This document shows positions 51,917 through 61,541 of a stretch of 64,000 bases of DNA, one piece after another. Below the pieces are notes generated by a model that did not search any database, was not told the origin of the DNA, and saw only the letters and a program-made list of their open reading frames with translations. The DNA is from Bog-756 sp963727955 (GTDB lineage Bacteria; Actinomycetota; Acidimicrobiia; Acidimicrobiales; RAAP-2), in contig CAVSII010000011.1 of NCBI GenBank assembly GCA_963727955.1, positions 1-64,000 of the forward strand. Direction: 5' to 3'. How positions within the stretch are numbered: position 1 is the stretch's first letter; the number at the start of each line of letters is the position of its first letter. Position numbers and translations under genes: made by a program.

Positions 51917-54523
51917 TCAAAGAACCCCGATCTCCCGGGCTCGAATGATGGCACCATTCCGGTTGGCCACCTCCAGCTTCCGGTAGATGTGAGCCATATG
52001 GGTCTTGATGGTGTTGACCGACACGTAGAAGTGTTCGGCGAGCTCGGTATTGGTGTACCGGCTCGGCAGGTACGAGAGAATTTCGAGCTCTCGGTCGGTC
52101 AGTGGATCGACAAGAACCTCTACCGGTGAAGGCGAGCTGACCTCCCGGGCCCGCTTGAGGACCCTCTGGCCAAAGGTCGATCGCTGCATATCGGGATGTC
52201 CGGAGATCAGCCGCAGAACTGTCGAACCTGCCCGCACGAATACTTCGACCAGGACGTGGCGCTCGGCCTCGGCCATAGCTTCGGCAAGGTGTGTCCGGGC
52301 GTCGTCAGCAGACCCGTCGGCGTCCGCCAACCATGCCAACAACAGCAGACCCTCGACGGTGGCCAGTGGCTCGGCCGGATCCAGGGAGCTCCGAATCGGG
52401 TGGATCAGCTTGCGGGCGAGGTCATGGTGGCCGAGCGTGAGAGCCGCCGCCGCGTGCTCGAAGGTAGCCGCCGCTGCGTGCGAGGCCGTAGCGTTGAATG
52501 TGCGCAGGGCCTGCTCAGGTGCTCCGCCGAGGCGTAGCAACCGGCTCTGAAGAGCAAGCAGCCGACCGGCCACGATCGGTGGTGGAGGTGCGCCAAGGTC
52601 ATTCCTGGTCGACAGGGCAGTGGTCATAGCCTGATCTCGCTGACCCTCTGCTTCTTGAAGCAGCGCGCCTTCGAGGTGGCCGAACCACGAGAGTTGACTG
52701 CGCCGATTCGCTTCGGCCCTCAACGTACCCTCATGGAGTGAGAGAGAGGCGCGGCCAGGCTCCCCACGTTCCAAGGCGGCCAGTGCGGAGGCCAGATAGG
52801 CGTCGGCGGCGGACGGATGAGCCAACAGGCCGACCTCTCGGGCAATAGCCAGCGCCTCGTCCGACAACGCGCTGGCTCGTTTGGTGTTGCCACACCAGGC
52901 CTCCAGCAGCCCGAGGGAGCCGAGGCCGCTGACCTTCCAGATCGGATACGTCGCCCCTCTGGTCGCCAGTCCCCGGTCGAGCCAGTCCCGGGCCTGATCG
53001 ATGGCTCCGGCTTGCAAATGCGCACGCCCACAGGACAGAACGGTTACCGTCTCGAGGGACGGGGGGCGTGTCAGGTCCATGAAGTTGGGGATTGGTGCGT
53101 CGCCGAGGTGGTTGAGCAGGTCGAGGGCGTGGACAGCCATGTCGACGGAGACATCGGGGCGGGATCGCCACTGGGCCAGGGAGGCCAGGAAGACTTGGGC
53201 ACACACCCGCTCGCCGTCGGTGGCTTCGATGTCGGTCGCCACTCGCCCGAGGATGTCCTCTGCACCGGCCGCTTGTCCCTCGAGCCCCTTCAGGATGCCC
53301 AAGAGGAGACTGACGTCGCGCCTTCCCTTCCGCGCTGACTCGGGGACCAGGGAGATCCAGCGCAGGACCGTGGCCATCTCCCCCCTCTCGAACACCTCCG
53401 AGCCCCGGGTCATGATGACCTCGAGCGCCTCGGTCCATTTGCGGGCGCCGAGCAGATATTCGACTCCGGTGTCCACTTCGCCTCGCTCGAGGTGCCATGA
53501 GGCGGCTCGTGTCAGCAAATCGGACTCCCTGGCGGGGTGTTCCGCTCGCAGGGTGAAGCGCAGCATGTCGCGAAAGAGATGGTGAAACCGAAACCACCGG
53601 CGGCGGGTGTCCAACGACACCAGGAACATTGATTCCCGTTCCAACTGATCGAGCACAAGTTGCGCGTTCGTCTGGCCTGTCAGGTGGGTTACCAGGTCAG
53701 CGCACATGGCGTCGAGCACCGAAATGCCGAGGAGAAGGTCGCGCCGGTCGTCCGGCAGAGATCGGAGGACTTCCTCGCTGAGGTAGTCAGCGATCAGTCG
53801 GTCGTCTCCGCTGAACTGGGTGATGAACTCGTCTGAGTCGTTGTAGAGCCTGAGCGTCATGCCGGCCAACTGCAGTCCGGCAGCCCATCCTTCGGTCCGC
53901 GCGACCAGGGCGGCCACCCGGTCGGCCCCCAAGGAGCGACCGGTGATGTATTCGAGGAGCAGGGCGGAGTCGGCGTCGTCGAGGGCCAAGTCGGCTTGGC
54001 GGATCTCGATCAGCTCCTGGTTGAGCCGGTGCCGACTCCAGGCGATGGGCAGGTCGGTCCGGGTCGACAGGACCAGGTGGATATTGGGGGGAACAAGATG
54101 GGCGAGGCTGCCGAGGTCGGCGATGAGCGTGGAATTCGACAGATGGTGGAGGTCGTCGAGGACGATGACCACCTCGGGGAGCTCGGCCAGCTGGGTCTCC
54201 AGCGCTTCGAGCAAAGGGGCCCCCAGCCCGCCACCGTGCAGGGACACCAGGTTGGCCAGGTCGGCGAAGTCGGGGTTGACGGTGGCCAGACCCCGGAGCA
54301 ATCGGTGGGAGAAGCGGACCGGGTCGTCGTCGTCGGGACCGATCTCGACCCAGACAAAAGCCAGCTCAGGATGAGTAATTGCCCACTGGGCGAGGAGGAC
54401 CGTCTTTCCTGCCCCGGCTGGAGCCACGATCAGGGTAAGTGAGCGGGTGAGTGCCGCGTCCAGCTGGCGCCGGAGACGGGTGCGATCCACCGCGTGGGCC
54501 GGAACGACTGGGAATGCAACCAT
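51917..54523 (-). CDS. MalT-type LuxR-family (LAL-like) regulator
   Basis: 868 aa. N-terminal STAND-type ATPase: P-loop 'LIVAPAGAGKTVLLAQW', Walker B 'VVIVLDDLHHL', sensor 'IHLVLSTRTDLP', 'GWAAGLQLAGMTLR'. A TPR/SUPR-like helical middle follows, then a C-terminal LuxR helix-turn-helix ('DPLTDRELEILSYLPSRYTN', 'TELAEHFYVSVNTIKTHMAH', 'IYRKLEV'). An ATP- and inducer-dependent activator. It is flanked on both sides by the same 17-bp palindrome, which is the likely binding site, and stands next to small membrane genes and a cytochrome bd operon. Confidence 0.9.
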   Translation of the reverse strand: MVAFPVVPAHAVDRTRLRRQLDAALTRSLTLIVAPAGAGKTVLLAQWAITHPELAFVWVEIGPDDDDPVRFSHRLLRGLATVNPDFADLANLVSLHGGGLGAPLLEALETQLAELPEVVIVLDDLHHLSNSTLIADLGSLAHLVPPNIHLVLSTRTDLPIAWSRHRLNQELIEIRQADLALDDADSALLLEYITGRSLGADRVAALVARTEGWAAGLQLAGMTLRLYNDSDEFITQFSGDDRLIADYLSEEVLRSLPDDRRDLLLGISVLDAMCADLVTHLTGQTNAQLVLDQLERESMFLVSLDTRRRWFRFHHLFRDMLRFTLRAEHPARESDLLTRAASWHLERGEVDTGVEYLLGARKWTEALEVIMTRGSEVFERGEMATVLRWISLVPESARKGRRDVSLLLGILKGLEGQAAGAEDILGRVATDIEATDGERVCAQVFLASLAQWRSRPDVSVDMAVHALDLLNHLGDAPIPNFMDLTRPPSLETVTVLSCGRAHLQAGAIDQARDWLDRGLATRGATYPIWKVSGLGSLGLLEAWCGNTKRASALSDEALAIAREVGLLAHPSAADAYLASALAALERGEPGRASLSLHEGTLRAEANRRSQLSWFGHLEGALLQEAEGQRDQAMTTALSTRNDLGAPPPPIVAGRLLALQSRLLRLGGAPEQALRTFNATASHAAAATFEHAAAALTLGHHDLARKLIHPIRSSLDPAEPLATVEGLLLLAWLADADGSADDARTHLAEAMAEAERHVLVEVFVRAGSTVLRLISGHPDMQRSTFGQRVLKRAREVSSPSPVEVLVDPLTDRELEILSYLPSRYTNTELAEHFYVSVNTIKTHMAHIYRKLEVANRNGAIIRAREIGVL

Positions 54524-54826
54524 GATCGACTTGTTCCTTCAGCCGAGACGCATCAGTGTGCCACGAATGTCAGTTTCGAACCACTGCGGACCGATTCCCT
54601 TCCGGGCGACAGGAGACATCACCCTCCCAGGGTGACGACACCGTTGGCCGACTGTCCCACTATGGGCACGGGAATGGTCCGCCACCACCATCGATCGATG
54701 AGCCAACAATGCGAGTCCGGATGTCCTGATCTCCACCATGCAGGGTCGCTCCCCGTCGACAAATCGTGTCGCCGTAGCCGCCCGACCCTTCAACGAGCAG
54801 TACCTTCACTACCGGAAAGGCCCACG
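54524..54826. other. Divergent control region of the LuxR gene and the cyd side
   Basis: No gene supported. Carries the palindrome at 54619-54635, roughly midway between the LuxR start (54523) and the small TTG gene (54827). Confidence 0.5.
54619..54635. promoter_or_regulatory. Palindrome TCACCC-TCCCA-GGGTGA
   Basis: Perfect 6-bp arms, 5-bp spacer. 96 bp from the LuxR start and 192 bp from the TTG gene that leads to cydDCAB. Fits autoregulation plus control of the bd oxidase operon. Confidence 0.7.
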
Positions 54827-55066
54827 TTGAGTGCGAGGAGCTTTGAAGTCGTCGTCAGAGGCAGACTGAGCCCGACGTTGACTGCGGCGATCGAGGGGTT
54901 CGAGGTCAGTCGTTGTGAAGACGGATTGACCCACCTGGTCGGCTGGGTGCCGGACCAAGCGCGCCTCCACAGCACACTCGAACTGCTTCGGGACCTCAAT
55001 ATCGAACTGATCTCGGTCAATCCGGTGCCGGCGCGCCAACCCGACGCACTCGATCGCCTGGGCTGA
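54827..55066 (+). CDS. Conserved small protein, TTG start
   Basis: 79 aa from TTG 54827, 6 bp after GGAAAGG. 'SFEVVVRGRLSPTLTAAIEG', 'FEVSRCEDGLTHLVGWVPDQ', 'ARLHSTLELLRDLNIELISV': compact alpha/beta fold, no membrane span. I have the impression that similar short proteins occur in other actinobacteria, but I do not know their function. The open frame extends far upstream without conservation, so TTG is preferred. It lies 140 bp before cydD on the same strand. Confidence 0.65.
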   Translation: MSARSFEVVVRGRLSPTLTAAIEGFEVSRCEDGLTHLVGWVPDQARLHSTLELLRDLNIELISVNPVPARQPDALDRLG

Positions 55067-55206
55067 ACTGACCGAGAAGAGACTCCATTGGCTGACTGTG
55101 TGCGGACCAACCTGCCCACTTCCCACGTGGACCCTGCCGGTGCGATCGCCAGAGGCGCCAGCGCCACGCACGCTGTACTGAGCGAGCCCGCACGCCTCTC
55201 CACCGC

Positions 55207-56979
55207 GTGCGTCGCCCCCGCCGTCGGCTTCACCAGGCGGGTTGTGGATGTCTACCGGGGAGGACGGCACTGAGAACCGCCAGGACGTCCGGCAATCAGG
55301 AGGCGAAGGTTCGGCCCGGCCCCGTCGACCCCAGACTGATCGAGTACACGCGTGGAACGCGCCGCTACCTGGTGGTCACGGTGTTGCTGGGGGGTCTCAC
55401 CGCCGCCCTGGTGGTGGCCCAGGCCTGGCTTATCGCCAACACGGTGGCCCGGGTCGTCAACGGGCACCAGGCGCTGGCCCAGGTCCGCACTCTGGCAACC
55501 CTGCTCCTGGCGGTGATCGTGGGCCGAGCCGCGGTGGGCTGGGTCGGTGAGCGCACGGCCGCCCGAGCCTCGTCGGCGGCCAAGTCGGACCTCCGTCAGG
55601 CCCTGGTCGAGCGCATCGCACGACTGGGACCTGCCGGCATCGACCGCCAGCGTCCGGGCAGCCTGGTTGTGTTGGCCACCAGCGGGATCGACGCCCTCGA
55701 TGCCTACTTCGCCCGCTATCTGCCCCAGCTTTTCCTGGCCGTGATCGTGCCGGTCACCGTCATCGTGGTGGTGGTCGGGGCCGACTGGGTCTCCGCTGCG
55801 CTCATCGCCGTGACCGTCCCCCTGATCCCCGTGTTCATGGTGCTGGTGGGCGCCTCGACGAAGACCCGCATGGCGCGTCAGGCCCGCCTTCTCCAGCGGC
55901 TGGCCGGCCACTTCCTCGACGTGGTGGCCGGGCTGCCCACCCTGAGGGTCTTCGGCCGGGCCAGAGCCCAGGTGGCCGCGGTACGCGACGTGACCGACCG
56001 CTACCGGTCGGCGACCATGGCCACGCTCAAGGTGGCGTTCCTTTCCTCGCTCATCCTCGAGCTCCTCGCCACCTTTTCGGTGGCCCTTGTGGCCGTGGCC
56101 GTGGGGCTGCGACTGCTCGGTGGCCACCTCGGCCTGGCTACCGCCCTCTTCGTCCTCATCCTGGCCCCCGAGGCTTACCTACCGCTACGCCTGCTGGGCA
56201 CCAACTATCACGCCAGCGCCGAGGGGATGAGGGCCGCCGGCGAGGTCTTCTCCGTGCTCGAACAGCCGTTGCCGGTCCGGGGCACCTCGCGCCATGTGCC
56301 CGACCCCGCCCGATCAGCCCTCCGGGTTGAACGGCTCGAAGTCTGGTACCCGGGGCGGGCGTTGCCGGCGTTGCGGGAGGTGACCCTGGCCGTCGGCCCC
56401 GGCGAGGTGGTGGCCATCACCGGGCCCAGCGGTTGCGGCAAATCGACGCTGGTGGGTGTCCTGCTGGGTTTGGCTCCCACCTACAGCGGATCGGTCAAGG
56501 TGGGTGAGTCCGAGCTGGCCGACCTCGACCCCGACGCCTGGCGGGCCCGGGTGGCCTGGGTGCCCCAGCGACCGCATTTGTTCGCCTGTTCGATCATCGA
56601 CAACGTGCGGCTCGGACGACCCGATGCCAACGACGACGAGGTGGGGTCCGCCCTGGCCGACGCCGGCCTCGACCGGGTGGTGGCCCGGCTGCCCGAGGGC
56701 CTCCAGACCAGGCTGGGCGAGGACGGGGCCGGCCTGTCGGCGGGGGAGCGTCAGCGGGTAGCGCTGGCCCGGGCCTTCCTGCGGGATGCGCCGCTGCTGC
56801 TGCTCGACGAGCCGACCGCCAATCTCGATGGCCGCACCGAGCAAAGCGTGCTGGCCGCCGTGCGACGGCTCATGACCGGACGCACCGTGGTCATCGTGGC
56901 CCACCGGCCCTCCCTGATAGCGCTGGCTGACCGGGTGGTTGACCTGGCACCGGCACTGGCGCCAATGGCGGCGCGGTGA
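55207..56979 (+). CDS. cydD: CydD, ABC exporter subunit for cytochrome bd assembly
   Basis: 590 aa. The CydDC heterodimer exports thiols (glutathione, cysteine) or haem and is needed to assemble cytochrome bd. Six membrane helices ('YLVVTVLLGGLTAALVVAQA', 'LFLAVIVPVTVIVVVVGADW', 'LATFSVALVAVAVGLRLLGG'), then an ABC ATPase: Walker A 'ITGPSGCGKSTLVGVLLG', signature 'AGLSAGERQRVALARAFL', Walker B 'PLLLLDEPTANLD'. Only GTG 55207 is an ordinary start. A CTG at 55270 lies 6 bp after GGGGAGG and is closer to the conserved region, so the true start is uncertain. Overlaps cydC (GTGA). Confidence 0.9.
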   Translation: MRRPRRRLHQAGCGCLPGRTALRTARTSGNQEAKVRPGPVDPRLIEYTRGTRRYLVVTVLLGGLTAALVVAQAWLIANTVARVVNGHQALAQVRTLATLLLAVIVGRAAVGWVGERTAARASSAAKSDLRQALVERIARLGPAGIDRQRPGSLVVLATSGIDALDAYFARYLPQLFLAVIVPVTVIVVVVGADWVSAALIAVTVPLIPVFMVLVGASTKTRMARQARLLQRLAGHFLDVVAGLPTLRVFGRARAQVAAVRDVTDRYRSATMATLKVAFLSSLILELLATFSVALVAVAVGLRLLGGHLGLATALFVLILAPEAYLPLRLLGTNYHASAEGMRAAGEVFSVLEQPLPVRGTSRHVPDPARSALRVERLEVWYPGRALPALREVTLAVGPGEVVAITGPSGCGKSTLVGVLLGLAPTYSGSVKVGESELADLDPDAWRARVAWVPQRPHLFACSIIDNVRLGRPDANDDEVGSALADAGLDRVVARLPEGLQTRLGEDGAGLSAGERQRVALARAFLRDAPLLLLDEPTANLDGRTEQSVLAAVRRLMTGRTVVIVAHRPSLIALADRVVDLAPALAPMAAR

Positions 56980-58859
56980 AGGAGGTGGGCACCGACCCGA
57001 TGGGGCACGGGGATCTCGCCTCTTTGGGCCGGACCCTGGACATGGCCCGGCCCGCCTCGGGTCGGATCGTCCTGGCCACCCTGCTCGGTGCGGCTGCCAT
57101 AGCTGCGGACATCGGTCTCATCGGCACGGCGGCGTGGCTCATCTCCCGAGCGGCACAGCACCCGAACGAGTCGGCGCTAGCCGTGGCCATCGTGGCTGTC
57201 CAGTTCTTCGGGCTCTCACGCGGCTTCTTCCGATATGAGGAACGGCTGGTCGGCCACGATGCCGCCTTCCGGCTGCTGGCCGACCTCAGAGTGCGGGTGT
57301 ACAAACGTCTGGAGCAGCTGGCCCCGTCCGGACTGCCCTTGTTCCGGCGGGGCGACTTGTTGACCCGGATTGTCAGTGACGTCGACTCGTTGCAGGATCT
57401 GGTCATTCGGGTGATCCCCCCGTTCGGCAGTTGCGTGGTGGTGGGCTCGCTTACTGTCGTCCTGCTGTGGTGGATGCTGCCTGCTGCCGGCGTCATCCTG
57501 GCCGTCTGCCTGCTGGTGGCGGGCACGGTCCCGCCCTGGCTGAGCGGCCGGCTGGCCCGGCGTGGCGAGGCCACGTTCGCCCAGGTACGCGGCAATCTGG
57601 GGGCGGCCATGGTGGACCTCACCGAGGGCGCGGCCGAGCTCGTGGCGTTTGGAGGGACCGACGCCCAGGTCCGGACCATTCGGGACCAGGACGCCGAGCT
57701 CACTGCCATCGCCGCCTCCAGCGCCGGGACGGCCGGCGTCGGTCTGGCTCTCACCACAGTCCTGGCCGGATTGGCCTGTTGGGGCTGTCTGATGGTGGGT
57801 ATCCCGGCCGTGTCGTCTGGCCACCTGAACGGGACCGAGCTGGCCGTCATCACTCTGATCCCGCTGGCCGCCTTCGAGCTGGTGGTGGGTCTTCCCGTTG
57901 CCGCCCAGGCCCTCCAGCGGGTGCGTCAGGCCGCCGCCCGGGTGTTCGACGTGACCGATGCGGTCGTGTTGGTCGTCGATCCCCGGGTCGCCCTCCCGGT
58001 CCCCCGGCATTCCTACGATCTGGAGGTCGAGGGGGTCTGGGCCACGTATCCAGGAGCGGCCGCTCCGGCGCTCCGTGGCCTCGACCTCTCGCTTCCCTCC
58101 GGCAAGCGGGTGGCTGTCCTCGGGCCGAGCGGGGCGGGAAAGTCGACCCTGGCCGCCGTCCTGCTCCGCTTCCTGCCCTGGCAGGCCGGCTCGGTCACGC
58201 TGGGCGGGACGCCAATCGACCGGCTCTGCGCCGATGACCTGCGCACCGTGGTCGGGATGGTCGGTCAAGATGCGTACCTCTTCGACACGACCATCGCCGA
58301 AAATCTCCGGGTCGGGAAGCGCAACGCCACTGAGGCCGAGCTGGGCGAGGTGCTCGCCCGGGTCGGCCTGGCCGACTGGCTAGGAGCGCTGCCACGGGGC
58401 TTGGCCACCGAGGTGGGAGGGCACGGGGCACGGGTGTCGGGCGGTCAACGGCAACGGCTGACCGTGGCCCGTGCCCTACTGGCCGACTTCCCTGTCCTGG
58501 TGCTCGACGAACCCGCCGAGCACCTGGACACAACGGCGGCCGACGCACTGACCGCCGACCTTCTGGACATAACCGCAGGGCGCTCGTTGGTACTCATCAC
58601 CCACCGGCTCTGCGGGCTGGAGTCGGTCGACGAGATCGTGGTGATGGACGAGGGCCGGGTGATCGAGCGGGGCACCCACGACCAACTGCTGGGCCTGGCC
58701 GGCAGGTACTCCCGCCTGTGGTGGGAGGAGATGAGGACCGAGAGTTTCGCCCCTCCCTATCGCGGGGCCTCAATCGAAGCACCACCCCAGCACGACATGC
58801 CACAACCCATGGTCGCCGCCTCCGGGGGCACCCTGAACGACGGGACTCTGATCTCATGA
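56976..58859 (+). CDS. cydC: CydC, ABC exporter partner
   Basis: 627 aa. Six membrane helices ('IVLATLLGAAAIAADIGLIG', 'TAAWLISRAAQHP' and the distinctive 'FGLSRGFFRYEERLVGHDAA'), then an ATPase: Walker A 'VLGPSGAGKSTLAAVLLR', Q-loop 'GMVGQDAYLFDTTIAENLRV', signature 'ARVSGGQRQRLTVARALL', Walker B 'PVLVLDEPAEHLD'. Heterodimerises with CydD. Its stop overlaps the cydA start (ATGA), giving a tightly coupled operon. Confidence 0.92.
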   Translation: MKEVGTDPMGHGDLASLGRTLDMARPASGRIVLATLLGAAAIAADIGLIGTAAWLISRAAQHPNESALAVAIVAVQFFGLSRGFFRYEERLVGHDAAFRLLADLRVRVYKRLEQLAPSGLPLFRRGDLLTRIVSDVDSLQDLVIRVIPPFGSCVVVGSLTVVLLWWMLPAAGVILAVCLLVAGTVPPWLSGRLARRGEATFAQVRGNLGAAMVDLTEGAAELVAFGGTDAQVRTIRDQDAELTAIAASSAGTAGVGLALTTVLAGLACWGCLMVGIPAVSSGHLNGTELAVITLIPLAAFELVVGLPVAAQALQRVRQAAARVFDVTDAVVLVVDPRVALPVPRHSYDLEVEGVWATYPGAAAPALRGLDLSLPSGKRVAVLGPSGAGKSTLAAVLLRFLPWQAGSVTLGGTPIDRLCADDLRTVVGMVGQDAYLFDTTIAENLRVGKRNATEAELGEVLARVGLADWLGALPRGLATEVGGHGARVSGGQRQRLTVARALLADFPVLVLDEPAEHLDTTAADALTADLLDITAGRSLVLITHRLCGLESVDEIVVMDEGRVIERGTHDQLLGLAGRYSRLWWEEMRTESFAPPYRGASIEAPPQHDMPQPMVAASGGTLNDGTLIS

Positions 58860-60295
58860 CCAACGACCTGGCCCGATGGCAGTTCGCCACCACCAGCATC
58901 TACCACTTCCTCTTCGTCCCGGTCACCATCGGACTGGCCTTTCTGGTGGCCTTGCTGCAAACCAGCTGGTACCGCAACGACAACCCGGTGTTCAAGCGGC
59001 TCACCAAGTTCTTCGGAACCCTACTCCTGATCAACGTGGCGGTGGGTGTGGTCACCGGTCTGGTCCAGGAATTCGAGTTCGGCATGAACTGGTCGAACTA
59101 CTCCCGCTTCGTCGGCAACATCTTCGGCGGGCCGCTGGCCATGGAGGGCCTGGTGGCCTTCTTCCTCGAATCCACCTTCCTCGGTCTGTGGATCTTCGGA
59201 TGGGACCGTCTGTCGAAGAAGGTTCACCTGGCCTGCATCTGGCTGGTGGCCGGGGCGTCCATGGTGTCGGCACTGTTCATCATGGCGGCCAACTCGTGGA
59301 TGCAGCACCCAGTGGGCTATGTGATGAACGCCCAACACCAGCCTCAGCTCAACGACGTCTGGGCCCTGTTCACCAACCCGGTGTTCCTGTGGGCCTACCC
59401 CCACGTCGTCCTGGCCTCCCTGGTGACCGGGGCCATCATCATGCTGGCCGTCTCCGCCTGGCACTTGAAGAGGAAGAGTGCGGTCGAGGCCTTCCGCCGC
59501 ACGGCCATCATCTCCCTCGCCGTCCTCACCCCGGCCGTCTTCGTCAACATGTTCATCGGCAGCGAGCTCGGGGTGGTCGAAGGCAAGTACCAACCGATGA
59601 AGATCGCCGCCGCCGAGGCCCTGTGGAACACCTGCCCGTCCCACTGCTCGTTCTCCGCCTTCCAGACCGGGGGAGGGAACAACGATCCTACCCCCACCAA
59701 GATCATCGAGATCCCCGACCTCCTGTCCATCCTGGCCACCAACCACGTCGACGGCGAGGTCCAGGGCATGAACAACCTGCAGGCCCAGTACGTCAAGGAG
59801 TACGGACCGGGTAACTACATCCCCAACGTCTTCATCCAGTACTGGGGGATGCGGGTGATGGCCTACCTGGCCGCCATCATCGCCCTGTTCGCACTCTGGG
59901 GACTGTGGCTCATAAGGCGGAAGAGGTTGGACAAGGCCAAGTGGTTCCTCTACATCGCCCCCTGGTTCGCCATCACCCCGTTCCTGATGAACACGGCAGG
60001 GTGGTTGCTGACCGAGAGCGGCCGCCAGCCCTGGATCGTCCAGGGCCTCATGAAGACGTCCCAGGCCAACTCAGCGTCGGTGACCGCTACCGATATCGGG
60101 ATCAGCCTGACCGTATTCGTGCTGCTCTACGTGGCTCTGGGCGTGGCCGACGCCTACCTGATGATCCACTACGGCCGCAAGGAACTCGAACCGCCCGCCG
60201 AACAGCGACCCGGCGGTGACGATGGCGAGGGCGACACCGACGACGGTCGGTCGGAGGAGTCTGAAGACGACCGGGTCCCGGCCCTCATCTACTAG
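58856..60295 (+). CDS. cydA: Cytochrome bd quinol oxidase subunit I
   Basis: 479 aa, ATG 58856. Reduces O2 to water with quinol as donor, high affinity. Haem ligands: His in 'TTSIYHFLFVPVTIGLAFLV' (b595), His in 'WAYPHVVLASLVTGA' and Met in 'YWGMRVMAYLA' (b558). The acidic proton-channel residues (Glu in 'FEFGMNWSNYSRFVG' and Glu in 'MEGLVAFFLESTFLGLW') and 'ESGRQPWIVQGLMKT' are present. Nine membrane helices expected. Short Q-loop type. The acidic C-terminal tail ('DDGEGDTDDGRSEESEDD') is unusual. Confidence 0.96.
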   Translation: MTNDLARWQFATTSIYHFLFVPVTIGLAFLVALLQTSWYRNDNPVFKRLTKFFGTLLLINVAVGVVTGLVQEFEFGMNWSNYSRFVGNIFGGPLAMEGLVAFFLESTFLGLWIFGWDRLSKKVHLACIWLVAGASMVSALFIMAANSWMQHPVGYVMNAQHQPQLNDVWALFTNPVFLWAYPHVVLASLVTGAIIMLAVSAWHLKRKSAVEAFRRTAIISLAVLTPAVFVNMFIGSELGVVEGKYQPMKIAAAEALWNTCPSHCSFSAFQTGGGNNDPTPTKIIEIPDLLSILATNHVDGEVQGMNNLQAQYVKEYGPGNYIPNVFIQYWGMRVMAYLAAIIALFALWGLWLIRRKRLDKAKWFLYIAPWFAITPFLMNTAGWLLTESGRQPWIVQGLMKTSQANSASVTATDIGISLTVFVLLYVALGVADAYLMIHYGRKELEPPAEQRPGGDDGEGDTDDGRSEESEDDRVPALIY

Positions 60296-60304
60296 GAGAC
60301 GACC

Positions 60305-61378
60305 ATGGTGCACCTCAACAACTTCTGGTATGTGATCATCGCCGTCTTCTGGGTGGGGTTCTTCGTCCTCGAGGGATTCGACTTCGGTGTGGGGATGCTG
60401 CACTCGTTCATCGGCCGCGACGATGCCGAGCGACGCATCGCCGTCAACACCATCGGTCCCACGTGGGACGGCAACGAAATGTGGTTGGTGATAGCCGGCG
60501 CGGCTACTTTCGCCGCCTTCCCATCCTGGTACGCCACCATGTTCTCCACCTTCTACCTGGTTCTGGTGGTGGTCCTGCTCGCTCTCATCGTGCGGGGCGT
60601 CTCCTTCGAGTACAACCGCAAGATCGACGATTCCCGATGGCGATCCACCTGGCGGTGCTCACTGACTGTCGGCAGCCTGCTCATTCCGCTGTTGCTCGGC
60701 ACCGCTCTGGGTGATCTGCTCCACGGGCTGCCCATCGACTCCGCCCACAACTACACCGGCACCTTCTCCGGACTACTGGTTCCCTTCGGGCTCTACACCG
60801 GCGTCACCCTCACCGTGCTGTCCCTCTTCCTCGGCGCCGCTTTCCTGACCCTCAAGACCAGCGACGACCTCCACGACCGGGCGGCCCGACTGTCCGGTCG
60901 CCTGGGTTGGTTGGCCGCGGTGGTCACCTTCGGGTGGCTGACGTGGATCCACGTGGGATTGGGGGTCGGCTTCCTCCCCAATCCGCTTCAGGTCCTGGCT
61001 CTTGCGGCGGTGGTCGGCGCCGCCTTGTTCGCCGAGTCCCGCTCGGAAGGTTGGGCCTTCGCCGCCGGCGCCACTGCCATGGGCAGCGTGGTCGGTTCGA
61101 TGTTCTTCGAGCTCTTCCCCCGGGTGATGGTGTCCAGTACCAACACCGCCTACAACCTGACCGTGGCCAACTCGGCCAGCAACTCCTACACGCTGAAGGT
61201 GATGACGGTGGTGGCACTGGTCACCTTCCCGGTGGTGCTGGCCTACCAGGGGTGGAGTCTCTACGTCTTCCGGAAGAGAATTGTCGGACCGAGGTCAACC
61301 GATCGATCGTCTGCGGCCCCGACCGAGCACGGTGGCGTTCCTTCGAGCGTCGCCGAGGTCGCCCCGGTCACAGAGTGA
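60305..61378 (+). CDS. cydB: Cytochrome bd quinol oxidase subunit II
   Basis: 357 aa, 9 bp after cydA with AGGAGA before ATG. Hallmark 'FFVLEGFDFGVGML', 'NTIGPTWDGNEMWLVIAGAA', 'FPSWYATMFSTFYLVLVVVL', 'RGVSFEYNRKI', and eight to nine membrane helices in all. Forms the oxidase with CydA. Last gene of the cydDCAB unit. Confidence 0.95.
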   Translation: MVHLNNFWYVIIAVFWVGFFVLEGFDFGVGMLHSFIGRDDAERRIAVNTIGPTWDGNEMWLVIAGAATFAAFPSWYATMFSTFYLVLVVVLLALIVRGVSFEYNRKIDDSRWRSTWRCSLTVGSLLIPLLLGTALGDLLHGLPIDSAHNYTGTFSGLLVPFGLYTGVTLTVLSLFLGAAFLTLKTSDDLHDRAARLSGRLGWLAAVVTFGWLTWIHVGLGVGFLPNPLQVLALAAVVGAALFAESRSEGWAFAAGATAMGSVVGSMFFELFPRVMVSSTNTAYNLTVANSASNSYTLKVMTVVALVTFPVVLAYQGWSLYVFRKRIVGPRSTDRSSAAPTEHGGVPSSVAEVAPVTE

Positions 61379-61541
61379 GCAGGCGGTCGTCGGTCGGTCC
61401 AATGCGGAGGAGAACGCGGTCGAGCTGCCCGGTATCTCATCGGTCCCCCAACGCCGCAGTGGCTGTCGGGTTCCCTGTCACCATGTGAAATCGTCCTAAT
61501 TGGGTGATGGCGGCGACCCGGGCGGGCGCGACCGTGGTTCC

